From assembly GCA_016748015.1 (NCBI GenBank), contig JAAOMT010000639.1:124844-188843 (forward strand): a stretch of 64,000 nucleotides of DNA. Reading direction: 5' to 3'. Below, one piece after another: positions 1 through 9,175 of the stretch (positions are counted from its first letter, which is position 1; each line of letters opens with the position of its first letter). The DNA is from Geosiphon pyriformis (taxonomy: Eukaryota > Glomeromycota > Glomeromycetes > Archaeosporales > Geosiphonaceae). Under the pieces are notes generated by a model. The model did no database searches, was not told the origin of the DNA, and saw nothing but the letters and a program-made list of their open reading frames with translations. The position numbers and the translations under genes are program-made.

Positions 1-250
1 AGGAAAGTGGGGAGGCTCGAAGTCTTTTTTCAAGATATTGAGATATAAATTCAAGAAGTCGACTTTGAGTATTTCCCTCTATTAGCAGAATAAAAGTTAG
101 AGAGACACGACAATCAAGAAAAAATTGATAATTGAAGTTCTACTCAGAACTTGCCAGTTGGATTTTCGACATTCTTTGAAGAACTTAAAGGTTCGCGAGA
201 ATTAGAGGCCATTTATTAATTTACACAAGGTAGACGCGAACAAAAATGAT
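1..250 (+). other. Unidentified, possibly decayed coding remnant
   Basis: This is the only part of the left edge that is not extremely AT-rich. One forward frame starting near base 20 reads as protein-like sequence rich in Glu, Lys, Phe and Leu, but it has about five in-frame stops (TAA and TGA). I recognise no family. It could be the edge of a gene or transposase remnant continuing to the left of the window. It shares no visible sequence with the gypsy or LINE copies here. Confidence is low because the frame is broken and short. Confidence 0.25.
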
Positions 251-690
251 CAATTAAAAAATACTTTAAAACAATTAAGCATTATTTTTTAATTATCAAA
301 TATTGCATTGATTGTTTTTAATAAATTATTTTTATAATTATGTAAATATTTTTAATAATATAAAAATAATTTAAACAATTCAGATATTTAATATTAAGCA
401 TAAATATATTAATGTATATTATAAGCAAACGAAAATAATAACAATAAAAATTTTTTTATTAATACCAATTTTAAAAAATAACAAGTATGATAAAAACATT
501 AATATTTTCAAATAACTAAGCATTTTTTATGCAAATTAAATTTTAAACTTAACTATTTTTAAAAAAATAAAACAAAGCAATAATATTTTAAATAATTAAA
601 ATATTATAAAAATAACAGAGCCAAATTATTTAACAATAAAAAAATTAAATAAAATACAGCAGTATATTTCAAAATATTATAAAAATAAAC
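251..690. other. AT-rich stretch without recognisable gene
   Basis: The sequence is dominated by A/T runs and short repeats of AATAAT/TTAAAA type. I see no ORF of note. It may be the upstream part of LINE copy L0 decayed beyond recognition, because recognisable LINE similarity fades in at about 690-780, but nothing here proves that. Confidence 0.5.
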
Positions 691-1023
691 CATTCTAACA
701 ATTTTTGCAAAACTAAAACTTGTTTTATTTGATATTAAAATATACAGAATATTATAGTATTAAATAATGTTAAAAATTCTAATTTTTCTGGTAATACTTT
801 GATGTTTTCTGTATTAAGAGATTTGGTGTTCTATAATATTTTATGCTCACTCAGGAGGTTTGATATTGCATTTGTTGAACAATTGTATAATAAAAAAAAG
901 TTGGTTTTCGACTAGAAAAGCTTTTGTTATTGAAGAAAGCTCAATCTTAAAGGCCCAATTTCTATTTGATTTAAGATAATATGTAATTTTTTAATCTGTT
1001 TTGTATCTTATCTTGTTGCTCAG

Positions 1024-1449
1024 TTGTTTAATAAAAGTTCTTGGCCATTAACCATTTTAGTTGTTAATGATTTTTTTAAAACCAAGCTCTGTTTTTTTAA
1101 TATTAATTTGGATGTAATTAACATCTATACAAATAAGTTTTTGGAGAAGTTGGGTATGCATAAAATAAGATATGATGTAACTGCATTTTTTTCTGACTTG
1201 AATGTTAGTGTTAGTATTAAAGTTGGTGGTTTGATATTTTCTACAATGGCAGAGTTACAGATAATCACTTTGGCTTTGAAGTGTGTTTCAGCTTATAGTA
1301 TTATTATAGTATATTCAAACAATCAAGCTGTTTTAGATGCTTGTATTGCAAAATTATATATAAATTTACCAGATTTTTGTAATAGTTGTTGGCTAGAAAA
1401 ATGTTGTATTGTAAACTTAATTAGAAATAAGAAACTTAAAGTTTCTTAA
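1024..1449 (+). pseudogene. L0 RNase H-like domain fragment of LINE ORF2
   Basis: A 141-codon open stretch covers a decayed RNase H domain. The segments AELQIITLALK, SNNQAVLDA and LPDFCNSCWLEK match the RNase H regions of L2 (ALKCVLSS, LNSQFAIDA, DFCNQCWIEK) and L3 in order and spacing. The first catalytic motif is degraded (ININIYTN in place of YTDGS), and the Asp of the TDSQ motif reads Asn. RNase H in such LINEs removes the RNA template during target-primed reverse transcription. Here it is a relic, ended by a TAA after LKVS. The start shown is arbitrary because the true protein began far upstream. Confidence 0.7.
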
Positions 1450-1731
1450 AACAAAGCTAAAAGATATTCAGATGTGTTAAACAATAAGTATGCTAATAAA
1501 TTGGCTTATTTAGCTTTATATTCAGATTTGTTGTTTTCTTTTCTTATCAATAAAAGATATATTAGAACTAATAAGGTGGTGGTGTTTAAGAATATTTGTT
1601 ATTTTATTTGTGAAATTTTTAAGACTATTTATTACATGTACTGAAAGATTAAATTTGGATTTGATATTATTAATATAAGCATAACAGGAAATGTGAATTA
1701 AATTTAGATCTTTTTAATTTGGTGCCTTGAT

Positions 1732-2400
1732 TTGTATATGACAGCTGGTTTTATAAATAAGTTTACTACTAGTTTATGTTTATATTTCATAAAAGCTCTG
1801 TATTATTATTTGTCAATTACTGTTTATAAACATTTATATAATAGAAGATATTCTAATGTTTTGTGCTTTTATTGTAAAAAGATAAAAACTTCCAATTATT
1901 TTTTTGTGTATCCAATAGACTCTACTGTTTGAGTTGATCTGTTTAGATTATGTTTGGTTTAATAAAGTGTTTTATTAAGTTTAAATTTGCTATTATCTTG
2001 TGTTTTATAAGTGTTTTTTTTATGTAATTCTAATAATACTGTTTATACTGCCTTGTGTAAGAGTTTTGTATTTAAAAAATAATGTTTGAAAACTGTGTCT
2101 GTTTTTGATAATATCAAGATTATCAATGGAAAGATTGTTGATTTGGTACAAAAATTGGAAGTGGTTTGCTGTGTTAAAATATGAATAATAAAAACTAAGT
2201 ATAAGACAATAATAAAAAAAAAAATCTGATTGCACATAATAATTTAATGTTTTCTAAAGTATATAGTCTGCTATTTCTGCTTTCTGTTGATGTTATTAAG
2301 TTGCTTAGAATTGTTAAAACACATGGTATTAGTTTTGGTTTTCAAAAACTTTGCAGTTTTTTTTTGGTACTAATAGTATAGTGTTTGTTAAAATAAATTT
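1732..2400 (+). pseudogene. L0 ORF2 C-terminal zinc-finger region, broken
   Basis: The 66-codon open stretch at 1732-1932 contains LYNRRYSNVLCFYCKKIKTSNYFFVYP, aligning with L3 LCLYCGEVETSDHVFSC and L1 LYNRDYSGVQCLLYG. This is the C-terminal CCHC zinc finger of the LINE ORF2 protein. The first two Cys survive; the His is replaced by Tyr and the last Cys by Tyr, changes that fit C-to-T or G-to-A. The downstream region to about 2300 follows the C-terminal tail of L2 and L3 with stops and frame changes. Non-functional. Confidence 0.6.
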
Positions 2401-2547
2401 ATAATATTATTTTAACTGACTTAAATAGTTAGTTATATATAGAAAATGCATAATTTGTATCTAGTTTAAATCATTTAGTTTGATGTATTGTGCTAGATGA
2501 CATTTGGATCTTACTTATTAAATGAATAAAAAAAATAATAATAATAA

Positions 2548-2754
2548 ATATAATTCATAAATTTCAAATTTTTATTATATATTAATCCTAATTTTTTATA
2601 TTTAAATTTTATTTGAAATTTAAACTCTGTTTTTACAAGTAATTAAAAATAATTTTACAAATTTTACAATTTTATTTATTGTTATTTTAATATATTTATA
2701 TATTTTTAATATGTTTTAATATCAATTTATTAATACAAATATATATATTTTTAT
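2548..2754. other. AT-rich spacer between two tail-to-tail LINE 3' ends
   Basis: About 200 bases of nearly pure A/T lie between the 3' end of L0 (plus strand) and the 3' end of L-alpha (minus strand). No ORF, RNA gene or target duplication can be recognised. Both neighbours end in simple A/T repeats, so the exact boundaries are uncertain by tens of bases. Confidence 0.5.
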
Positions 2755-4650
2755 TTATATTAATAAATAAAACCCAAATACTACATAATACTATAAATCA
2801 AACTAAGTAATTTAAACTAGATGCAAATTACATATTTTCTACATATGACCAGTTACTTAAACCAATCAAAATAATATTACAGATTTATTATAATACATAT
2901 ATTATTATTAATATTGGAAAAAAATATATATAATTTATGCAAACCAAAACAAATATCAAAAGTCTTAGTAATTCTAAGTAATTTAACTATAATATTTAAA
3001 AGCAAAAATAACAAACCACAAATTACAAAAGATACAAAATTATCACAACAAATTAAATTACTTTTTTTTATAATTATTTTATATTTAAATCTTATTAATT
3101 ATATTTTATTATATTAAATTATTTTTAAATTATATATAAAATTTACAATTTTATTAATAATAACTTTAGTATTAAATATAAACAAAGTTTTTTGATATTA
3201 ATTTTTAAAAACAATACTTTTATATAAAATAATATATAATATATTATCAGTTTTATAAGAAAAAAACAATTATAAAATACCAGATAATAATAAGTACAAC
3301 TTTAATAGAAATTTTTACAAAGTTATATATGAATTTAACAATTTTTTATAAACAATATAATTATTTTTATATATAAAAATATAATTAAAAAACTTGATTT
3401 TTTTGTACTAAGAACACAAAACACTAAAATATTTTTTATTATATAAATATTTATGTATAATAATAAATAAGTAATAATACAAAATTTTCATAAAATAAAA
3501 ACATAAACCAGTTATAAATTTATTTATAAACTTAAAAACTATATACAAGTTAAAATACCAAACCAAAAAAATTCAAACTCAATTAATATTTTTAATTAAA
3601 TTATTGTTAATAATACTAATATTTAGTTTAATCTTTTAATAAGTATAATAAACAACTTTAAAAATATTATACATAAAATACTAAACATTTTCAAAAACTA
3701 CTATTCTATTAATTTTAATATATTTTTTATAAATATAAACAAAAAACAATATATTTAAACAAATATAATATTAACAAGCTTATTAGTCTTTTTATTTTTC
3801 AAAATACTTAAATAATTTTTAATCTTAGATAAATTTATATTAAAATTTTTATATTTAATAATATATATTATATAATATTTTTTAAGTTAATACTTATTAT
3901 AAAAATTTAACAATATTATATTTAATTTAAATAAATAAATATTTAAAACAGTTTAATTATCTAAATATACTATTACAAAGCTAAAAGTTAACATATATTT
4001 TAAAGTCAAAACAACTACTTACAAGTTTGTCAACATAAAAAAACCAAATTTTATTTTAATAATAATAATTATGTTTAAATTTACAAAAAACACAATAATA
4101 TTATATTTTATTTCAAATATATTCAAGTTTTTTAAAAAACTATCTGTGTAAATATTGATTATTTTTAAGTTAGCATTAAATAAACTCTCTTTTATTACAA
4201 AAAAACTACATAAATTATATATATTAAAAGACTAAGATTTAACAGCTAAAAATAAAATAAATAATCAAAGATATTATAGCTTAAATAAATAATTATTAAT
4301 CTAAATTAATTGAAATAAGACTTTTAAAATCAAGTTTTTTTCAGTAATAAGACTTTTTTTAATTAAAAATTGGCTTATTTTTATGTAAAACTGCTCAATA
4401 AAAGCAATATCAAAATCTTTTAAATAAGTAAAAAATATTATATAAAAAAATAAATTTTTTAAAATAATAAATATTAAAGTATTATTAAAGAAATAAAATA
4501 CAAAAAACAAATTGTTTTTAAAAAAATATTATAATCCAAAAATATCTTAACAATTTTAGCTAAAAAATTATTTATTAAATTAAAATTAAATTTCACAAAA
4601 AATTGTAAAAAATAGTTAAAAAACTAATTTAATATTTATAGATCTGAAAA
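2755..4650 (-). mobile_element. LINE copy L-alpha, 3' third (minus strand, strongly decayed)
   Basis: Read on the minus strand, this very AT-rich stretch follows LINE ORF2 from just after the RT (NNFLAKIVKIFLDYN, compare L3 SNFLAGAVCVLLDCN) through RNase H to the 3' UTR, where CTGGTCATATGTAGAAAA at about 2845 matches the 3' UTR core of the other copies. The piece at 37930-39073 stops at almost the same ORF2 position where this piece begins, so the two were once continuous and were separated by the insertion of L1 and L2 with everything nested in them. This is the oldest layer in the window. Confidence 0.75.
3790..4510 (-). pseudogene. L-alpha ORF2 remnant: pre-RNase H region and RNase H
   Basis: The minus-strand frame at 4510-4301 contains FDIAFIEQF, the same landmark found upstream of RNase H in L0 (FDIAFVEQL) and L3 (YDITFVDQL). 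Further along, near 4155, IYTDS marks the start of RNase H, followed by an LDN motif for the third catalytic Asp, which this copy keeps as Asp. There are many stops, and nearly all third positions are A or T. It is a relic of an ORF2 RNase H with no coding capacity. Confidence 0.6.
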
Positions 4651-5900
4651 TTTATATTTAAATAGCTAATTTAGACAGTTAGTCTGCTATTAATGCCTAC
4701 ATATCTAAAACATCTCTTGCTGTACCTAACTTTCATAATCAATGTTAGATTAAGAAATTGCATATAGTCAATCTTCTTAAGAATAAGGACATTTCTGTTA
4801 AATGAGTAAAAATTAAAAGACATTTTAGAGTGTTTGATAATGTTAGAGCTAATGTGTTAGCTAAAAAATCTACTTTCTCAACTCTTTTTTTTCCAGTTAG
4901 AATTAGGAAAAAATTTTTGGTTGCTGAAGAAACTGCAATATTTGGCAATATTTGTCATTTTGTTTGTAATCTGTACTGGTCTGTTTGCTGTGCTTATTGG
5001 AAGGCTGGTTCTGGTTTTAATATAGTTTCAAGTGTTATGATTAAGAAGATTGATTAAGATACCACTTTAAAGATTTGGCATTCTAATTCACATATGTTTG
5101 CTGAATTCATGAGTAGAAAATTGGCCAATTTGTATACATATTTGATGAAAGCTATATATAAACAGTTGTTAGTTGTAGTTAGGAAAAGACTGTACAACAG
5201 AGATTATTCTGGAGTGCAGTGCTTGCTTTATGGTAAGGTAGAATTGTTTGATTATGTCTTCACTTGTTCTGATGACTCTGGTCTCTGTGAAGATATTTTG
5301 GTTAAAACTGTTAAGAAATAGATGTTATTGTTTAGTTCTTTGTGTTTGTTTACTTCTACTGTTTTATAGTTGCTTTCGATGTGTTTTTTGGATGTAGGTT
5401 TTTACACAGCTATTTGCAAGAGTTTTGTGTTAAAGAATTGATACACTGAAACTGTTTTGGTCTTTGATAATAAAAGAAAAGCTGCATTGGCTTTTGTTAA
5501 ATTTATTAAGTTTGTGATAGAGTTGTATTGCACTAAGATATGAGTCATTAGATCTAAGCATAAAGTAAATATAGAGAAGACTGGGTTAGTCAAAGATAGT
5601 GGTATTGTGTTGGATTTGTTTTACTACATGAGATTAGTGTTATCAGATGGGGTAGTTCTCATGTTTAGTATTATAAACTTTTTTGCTATTAGATTTAATA
5701 GACATAAATTGTGTTGTTGTTTTTCTGGTTTGGGTAGTGATGTGTGTGTTCATATAAGTGTATAGTATAATCTTGTTTGGCTTAAATGACTAGCCACATG
5801 TAGATAGTGTATAAACTGTATTTAGTTGGTTTTACTTAGTTTGGTTTTATGTACTAGATAGCAATTAGACTTTATTTATTAATTACATAATAATAAAAAA
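4651..5900 (+). mobile_element. LINE copy L1, 5'-truncated
   Basis: The copy starts abruptly inside the RNase H domain and runs to the common 3' UTR (CTAGCCACATGTAG near 5790) and a terminal TAATAAAAAAATA tail. 5' truncation is typical of target-primed reverse transcription. The bases at the left junction (ATAGATCTGAAAA, about 4639-4651) resemble those just after the tail (ATAGCTGATAAAA, 5901-5913), which may be a diverged target duplication. The 3' UTR is closest to that of L2. The copy is less AT-rich than L-alpha, in line with a later insertion. Confidence 0.75.
4660..5770 (+). pseudogene. L1 ORF2 C-terminus: partial RNase H plus zinc region
   Basis: The frame begins in RNase H with LDS-stop-SAINAYISKTS, where the stop is TAG for the Gln of DSQ; the catalytic Asp is preserved here, unlike in L0, L2 and L3. 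It continues KLHIVNLLKNKDISVK, then the open stretches at 4830-5057 (ending SGFNIVSSVMIKKID) and 5094-5321 with LYNRDYSGVQCLLYGKVELFDYVFTC, the degraded CCHC finger (one Cys is now Tyr). The tail to 5770 is broken by several stops. Close in sequence to the same region of L2 (36700-37780). Confidence 0.7.
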
Positions 5901-6020
5901 ATAGCTGATAAAACAAAAAAAACTTCTTTTTCTTTTTTATCCTAAATTTCCAAAAAAAGAGTCAAAAAGTTTTTTTTGAAAAAAGTTTTTACCATTTAGT
6001 ATAATAAATCAAAACTGTTT

Positions 6021-6247
6021 TTGTTTAATTACAAGACTACTATTGGTCCTAGTATTGCTGTTATAAAAAAGACTGTTAAAAGTTCTGGTTTTGGTGCTAG
6101 TTTTAAAACCATTTTGTTAAAAAAAAAGAGAAGAGGTAATGTTTTGGAAAATAGTGTTAGCAACAGAGACAATTTTAATAAAGTGCTAAATGGTCATTTT
6201 TGGGGTTTAGAGACAAACAACTTGACTGAATCTGATAGCATTATCAT
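6021..6247 (+). pseudogene. L2 ORF1, N-terminal fragment before element A
   Basis: The open frame (TIGPSIAVIKKTVKSSGFGASFKT...) is Lys/Ser/Thr-rich, like the disordered N-terminal part of L3 ORF1 (SSHDAKKRSARVSTT...). ORF1 proteins of such LINEs bind RNA. The frame is cut at 6248 where the LTR of A begins, and the rest of ORF1 resumes at 31493. The frame running on into the LTR to 6275 is accidental. No clear ATG is conserved between copies, so the start is uncertain. Confidence 0.6.
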
Positions 6248-7116
6248 TGTTACAGATGATTATTTGGAGTCTTAAATCAAATAACAAATCTATAACTTGG
6301 TGCTTGGTTGGTATTCTGGTGTTGATGTCTGAAGATTTTGTTGATCTGAAAGTTTTGTTGTGAAGTTCTTTGTATAATGAACAGAGATGGAATAGTTGTT
6401 TTTAATAGCCTCCCAGAATCGCAATTCTGTCGAATTTTTTTCTCAGCATAGTGGCTGGTAATTCTCCTGGTAAGCTATCCTCAAATCTATGAGTGTTCTA
6501 CTCTTGTTTCATGGGTCTTTTACCAGTCCCTATGATGTCTATATCTCAGTGCTTAATCTTTAATCAATTTAGTAAACAACAATAAAATCAAAGAAAAGAA
6601 AATAAAGAAAATAAAGTAAATAAAAAAAATAAAGTCAAATGCAATTGCAAGTTAGTATTCCATCAATAGCCATGATCAAGAGCTATTGTTCCAGTGTAGT
6701 CAAGTATCAATTATTATCAACATGAAGTGTTGATAGTAGGGAGTAAATTGAGATAGTGAATAATTATTTATTGATATTGGGAAATAGAAGGTTACTTAGA
6801 TCAAATCTAAACTGAGAGGTTTGTCTTTTCTACTTTTAATGCTATCATTATATATACATAATTTGGGTTTTATGAGATTGCTTACATTCTTAAGTGATGT
6901 GCTATAATTTCTCAAGCAATGTGCTGTATTTTCTTGACATTACTCCATATTGCTGAATAATATGCTATGATTTCTAACATTGCTTCATATTGCTAAGCAA
7001 TGTGCCATGATTTCTGACATTGCTCCATATTGCTGAGCAATGTGCTCACATGCTAACTACTACTCTCTTATTGGTCTACTAATTTTTTTATATTTGTTTT
7101 CTTTTTATGAGTAATA
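6248..7116 (-). repeat. 3' LTR of element A
   Basis: An 869-bp LTR with termini TGTTAC and GTAATA, the right end being one base from the perfect inverted repeat of TGTTAC. It matches the pieces at 11099-11309, 29220-29279 and 30951-31492. On the minus strand it holds U3 with four to five tandem units built on the palindrome ATTGCT-GA-GCAAT (about 6890-7065), a TATATATA box at 6849-6856, an A/T-rich simple tract near 6575-6635 and a U5 that ends next to the primer-binding site in the 5' copy. Confidence 0.9.
6890..7065 (-). repeat. U3 tandem palindromic repeats (ATTGCT/AGCAAT type)
   Basis: Units of about 36 bp, each containing CATATTGCTGAGCAATGTGC or a close variant plus ATGATTTCTGACATTGCT, follow one another directly upstream (in element orientation) of the TATA box. 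The same module is in the B LTRs (about 11370-11465 and 28405-28600) and in the third fragment of the A 5' LTR (31285-31430), with different unit numbers. Position and palindromic cores suggest transcription-factor binding repeats, by analogy with retroviral and LTR enhancers; that function is inferred. Confidence 0.75.
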
Positions 7117-7134
7117 TTATCTCCTCCTTTTTTA
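7117..7134 (-). promoter_or_regulatory. Polypurine tract of element A
   Basis: On the minus strand the bases just before the 3' LTR read AAAAAAGGAGGAGATAA, an almost pure purine run that matches the equivalent in B (AAAAAGAAGGAGATAA) and D (AAAAAGAGGAAATAA). In LTR retrotransposons this RNase H-resistant stretch primes plus-strand DNA synthesis. AGAGCTCAAT lies just upstream and is also found at this place in C. Confidence 0.8.
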
Positions 7135-7139
7135 ATATT

Positions 7140-7767
7140 GAGCTCTGTCAAAATTTTTGTTTTGAATTAATTCTAATACTTCTTTTTTAAGTATTGTTTG
7201 TTCGACTCTGTTCCTCATGTTTTCTACTTGTGTATTGTTCATTCTTCCCTATTGGTTAATGGTTATGGTTTCCATGTCAGAGTGTAACAGTATTTCTGGA
7301 TAGTTTCGAAATATGTTGTGTAGTCAGTATATTGTTTTAACGTGTAGTGTTAAATTTGTTTTCTTTCTAATAAATTTTTCAATTTGTTGTATTATATTTT
7401 GGTTGAATATTCTCTTAGATTTGTCAATATACAACTCCTGAATATTCAACTTTTGACCTAACTGATAGTAGCAATATGATATTAAAAGTCATTCTGTCTA
7501 TTGCTTCCAATTTTTTTTTGTAAGCTTTTCTGTTGGTGCCATAACAAATATTTTCCCAAAAGTGTTCTTTACTTTTTCTATTAAGTTATCTGTCCAGTTT
7601 TTATTGTGCTTTGGTGGTTGCTGGTATGATGTATTCTTTGTCTTTCTTTTAGTGTTTCAATAGCAAATTATTTGGTTGTTAATAACAATTTCCATGTCTA
7701 ACTGTTGTTTACTTAAGGCCTGGAACAATTGTTGAGCTATAATGTGAATATGATCTGGTATTTCCAT
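7140..7767 (-). pseudogene. Extra 3' ORF of element A (between integrase and 3' LTR)
   Basis: An ATG at 7767 (minus) opens MEIPDHIHIIAQQLFQ, followed by a Gln-rich stretch; the frame then runs with stops to the polypurine tract. The same protein is seen in B (MEIPDYIHTIAQQLFQV, ATG at 27690) and D (MEITDNIYSLAQQIFQL, ATG at 48819), including the internal landmarks TKENWKQW, LNIQELYIDK and the C-terminal EVLELI. About 205-215 residues, without membrane segment or signal peptide, so it does not look like an envelope protein. I recognise no family. Its position and conservation in three copies argue for a real accessory protein of the family. Confidence 0.6.
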
Positions 7768-7849
7768 TTTTCTTGGTTGCTTTTGTCGCAAGTACTGTGT
7801 TCTTTTTTATATACTCTTTTGGTTGTTCAATTTGACATGTTCAGTTTAA

Positions 7850-8131
7850 TAACTATGATTGGTTCCTGATTTCATGAAATCTCATCTGGTTGCACTAGTA
7901 TTTTTTGTACTCCCAGTTGTGGAATGTTATTGGTGGATTATGATGCTGTCTGGTGATATTGTTTCAGTTGATCACCATGTGCTGCTTTGGCTAAGATTTT
8001 GTTGTCCCATCTTAATTTATAAGCTCTATTTCCAAGAATTTCTTCTATGTGAAATGGTTCATTCCATTTGGAGTCAAATTTTCCACTCCATTGTTTTTCT
8101 GCCTTGGTGCGATGTAAAAGTACTTTGTCTC
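7850..8131 (-). pseudogene. Integrase C-terminal fragment of element A
   Basis: Read on the minus strand from 8131: GDKVLLH-type sequence, then KQWSGKFDSKWNEPFHIEEILGNKAYKLRWDNKILAKAAHGDQLK, the same as the end of the B and D integrases. It corresponds to the GPY/F-type C-terminal region of gypsy integrase that binds DNA. The catalytic core and the zinc-binding N-terminus are absent because of the internal deletion. One stop lies inside. Confidence 0.7.
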
Positions 8132-8140
8132 CTTCTGTTT
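8125..8140 (-). other. Internal deletion junction in element A
   Basis: Here sequence that in B lies just after the protease (GGGATGACAA..AAAGAAAA, near 22775) runs straight into the integrase C-terminus (GGAGACAAAGTACTT, near 27330 in B). About 4.5 kb of the family backbone is missing. Purine-rich GAAGGAGA-like sequence on both sides suggests a microhomology join or template switch. Confidence 0.75.
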
Positions 8141-8221
8141 TTCTTTGCCATTGTCATCCCAAGAGAGTATTGGTGGCAACATATTGTGGTCTTTATTGGT
8201 CCAGGAAACTTGATAAGCTTC

Positions 8222-9157
8222 TCAGGTAGGTTTCTTTTTTTCTTTTTCCACTTTGATAAGTAGGGCTGATGGCAGGGTGATGGGTTTGAAGTGGCTACAC
8301 ATGGCTGGTACTCGTGTGTGTTGGCTGTTTTGGCTAATTTGCAACTCTTGGGTGGTCCAGTTAAGCATTGTGTTTGTTTTGGACAGCCAGTCATTACCAA
8401 CTAGGGCTTGGTATTGGGTGGCTTCCATGATCAGTACTTTGATTGGTACAATTATGCCGTTGACTTCAATAGGGAAGTTGTCAATCTCACCAATGGGGGT
8501 TTCGGTTGTTTCATTGGTGGTTATAATTCTGGCACTGGCAGCACAATCAACTTAGTGACTTAATTGATCCAAGAGTTGTCTTGTGATAATGCTACCAGTT
8601 GATCTACTATTTAGTATTAGTTTAATGGCATGACCATTAACCTTTGCATCAGTGTACATAGTGGTGATTGGTTTGGTGTCAAGAGTGGCACCACTGAATA
8701 ATGAAACTGGTGTGGTTTTTTCAAATTCGAATGAAAAGATTGCAGCTAATAATTTGTTGTTAGTTATGGTGGCTGGAGGTATATTGCTGATAAGTGATTT
8801 GTGTTGGATGGGTTTCTGGTTGTTGGATAAGACATCTTCTGGGGTAACCAGGAGACTTAAATAGTTTTGAGAACTCGAGTTTTGAGTATACCTGGTTCCT
8901 GAACTCTGCTGTTGTGATTCTGATGGCTGGTTGGATGAACTGGGAATCAGTTGGTAAACAACCATCACTAATCTCCAGTTTTGGGTAATTCTTAATCTGG
9001 AGTTTTCTGATGTTATTTGAGCTGGGTTGGATGGTGGTGTTTGGACTATAGGTGTTTGATAAATTATTTGTGGCTGCAGTGGTTGATATATTATTGGTGG
9101 CTGTGGTTGATAAATTGGAGATTGATATATGAGTGGTTGATATATTGGTTGTTGCAT
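8222..9157 (-). pseudogene. Element A protease region (Pro/Gln-rich linker and retropepsin)
   Basis: Open in the same frame as gag. The first 60 residues are Gln/Pro/Tyr-rich, followed by NYLSLLVTPEDV and the retropepsin domain with HAIKLILNSRSTGSIITRQLLDQL. In B the same site reads LILDSGSAGSIIT, so the catalytic Asp-Ser-Gly has become Asn-Ser-Arg, both changes possible by G-to-A. A stop after LDQLSH (8552) separates the C-terminal half (MEATQYQALVGNDWLSK...ELQISQN), which continues in frame to 8222. Retropepsin would cut the Gag-Pol polyprotein; this copy should be inactive. Confidence 0.8.
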
Positions 9158-9175
9158 TATTGGCAGATAAGTCAG

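Larger units (their letters stand above)
690..2547 (+). mobile_element. LINE copy L0: decayed 3' part (ORF2 C-terminus and 3' UTR)
   Basis: From about 780 the sequence follows the downstream half of LINE ORF2 as seen in L2 and L3: the Phe-Asp-Ile-Ala-Phe-Val-Glu-Gln stretch just before RNase H, RNase H at about 1080-1440, the C-terminal region at 1700-2300 and the shared 3' UTR at 2400-2530. It ends in a T/A simple repeat (AATAATAATAAATA) like the other copies. The 5' boundary is lost in AT-rich DNA. In the 3' UTR it resembles L3 more than L1 and L2. Many stops, so it is not functional. Confidence 0.75.

Noticed and set aside
2914-3117. A 67-codon Lys/Leu/Ile-rich plus-strand frame
   Set aside because: It is antisense to the 3' region of L-alpha, and such low-complexity frames are expected by chance in nearly pure A/T sequence.
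6890-7065. CRISPR-like array of short palindromic repeats
   Set aside because: The repeats are diverged, lie at a fixed place next to a TATA box in every LTR, have no variable spacers and there are no cas genes; this is a fungal-type retrotransposon.
7859-8263. A 134-codon plus-strand open frame with many hydrophobic residues
   Set aside because: It is the antisense of the protease/integrase region of element A, whose minus-strand frame matches B, D and E.
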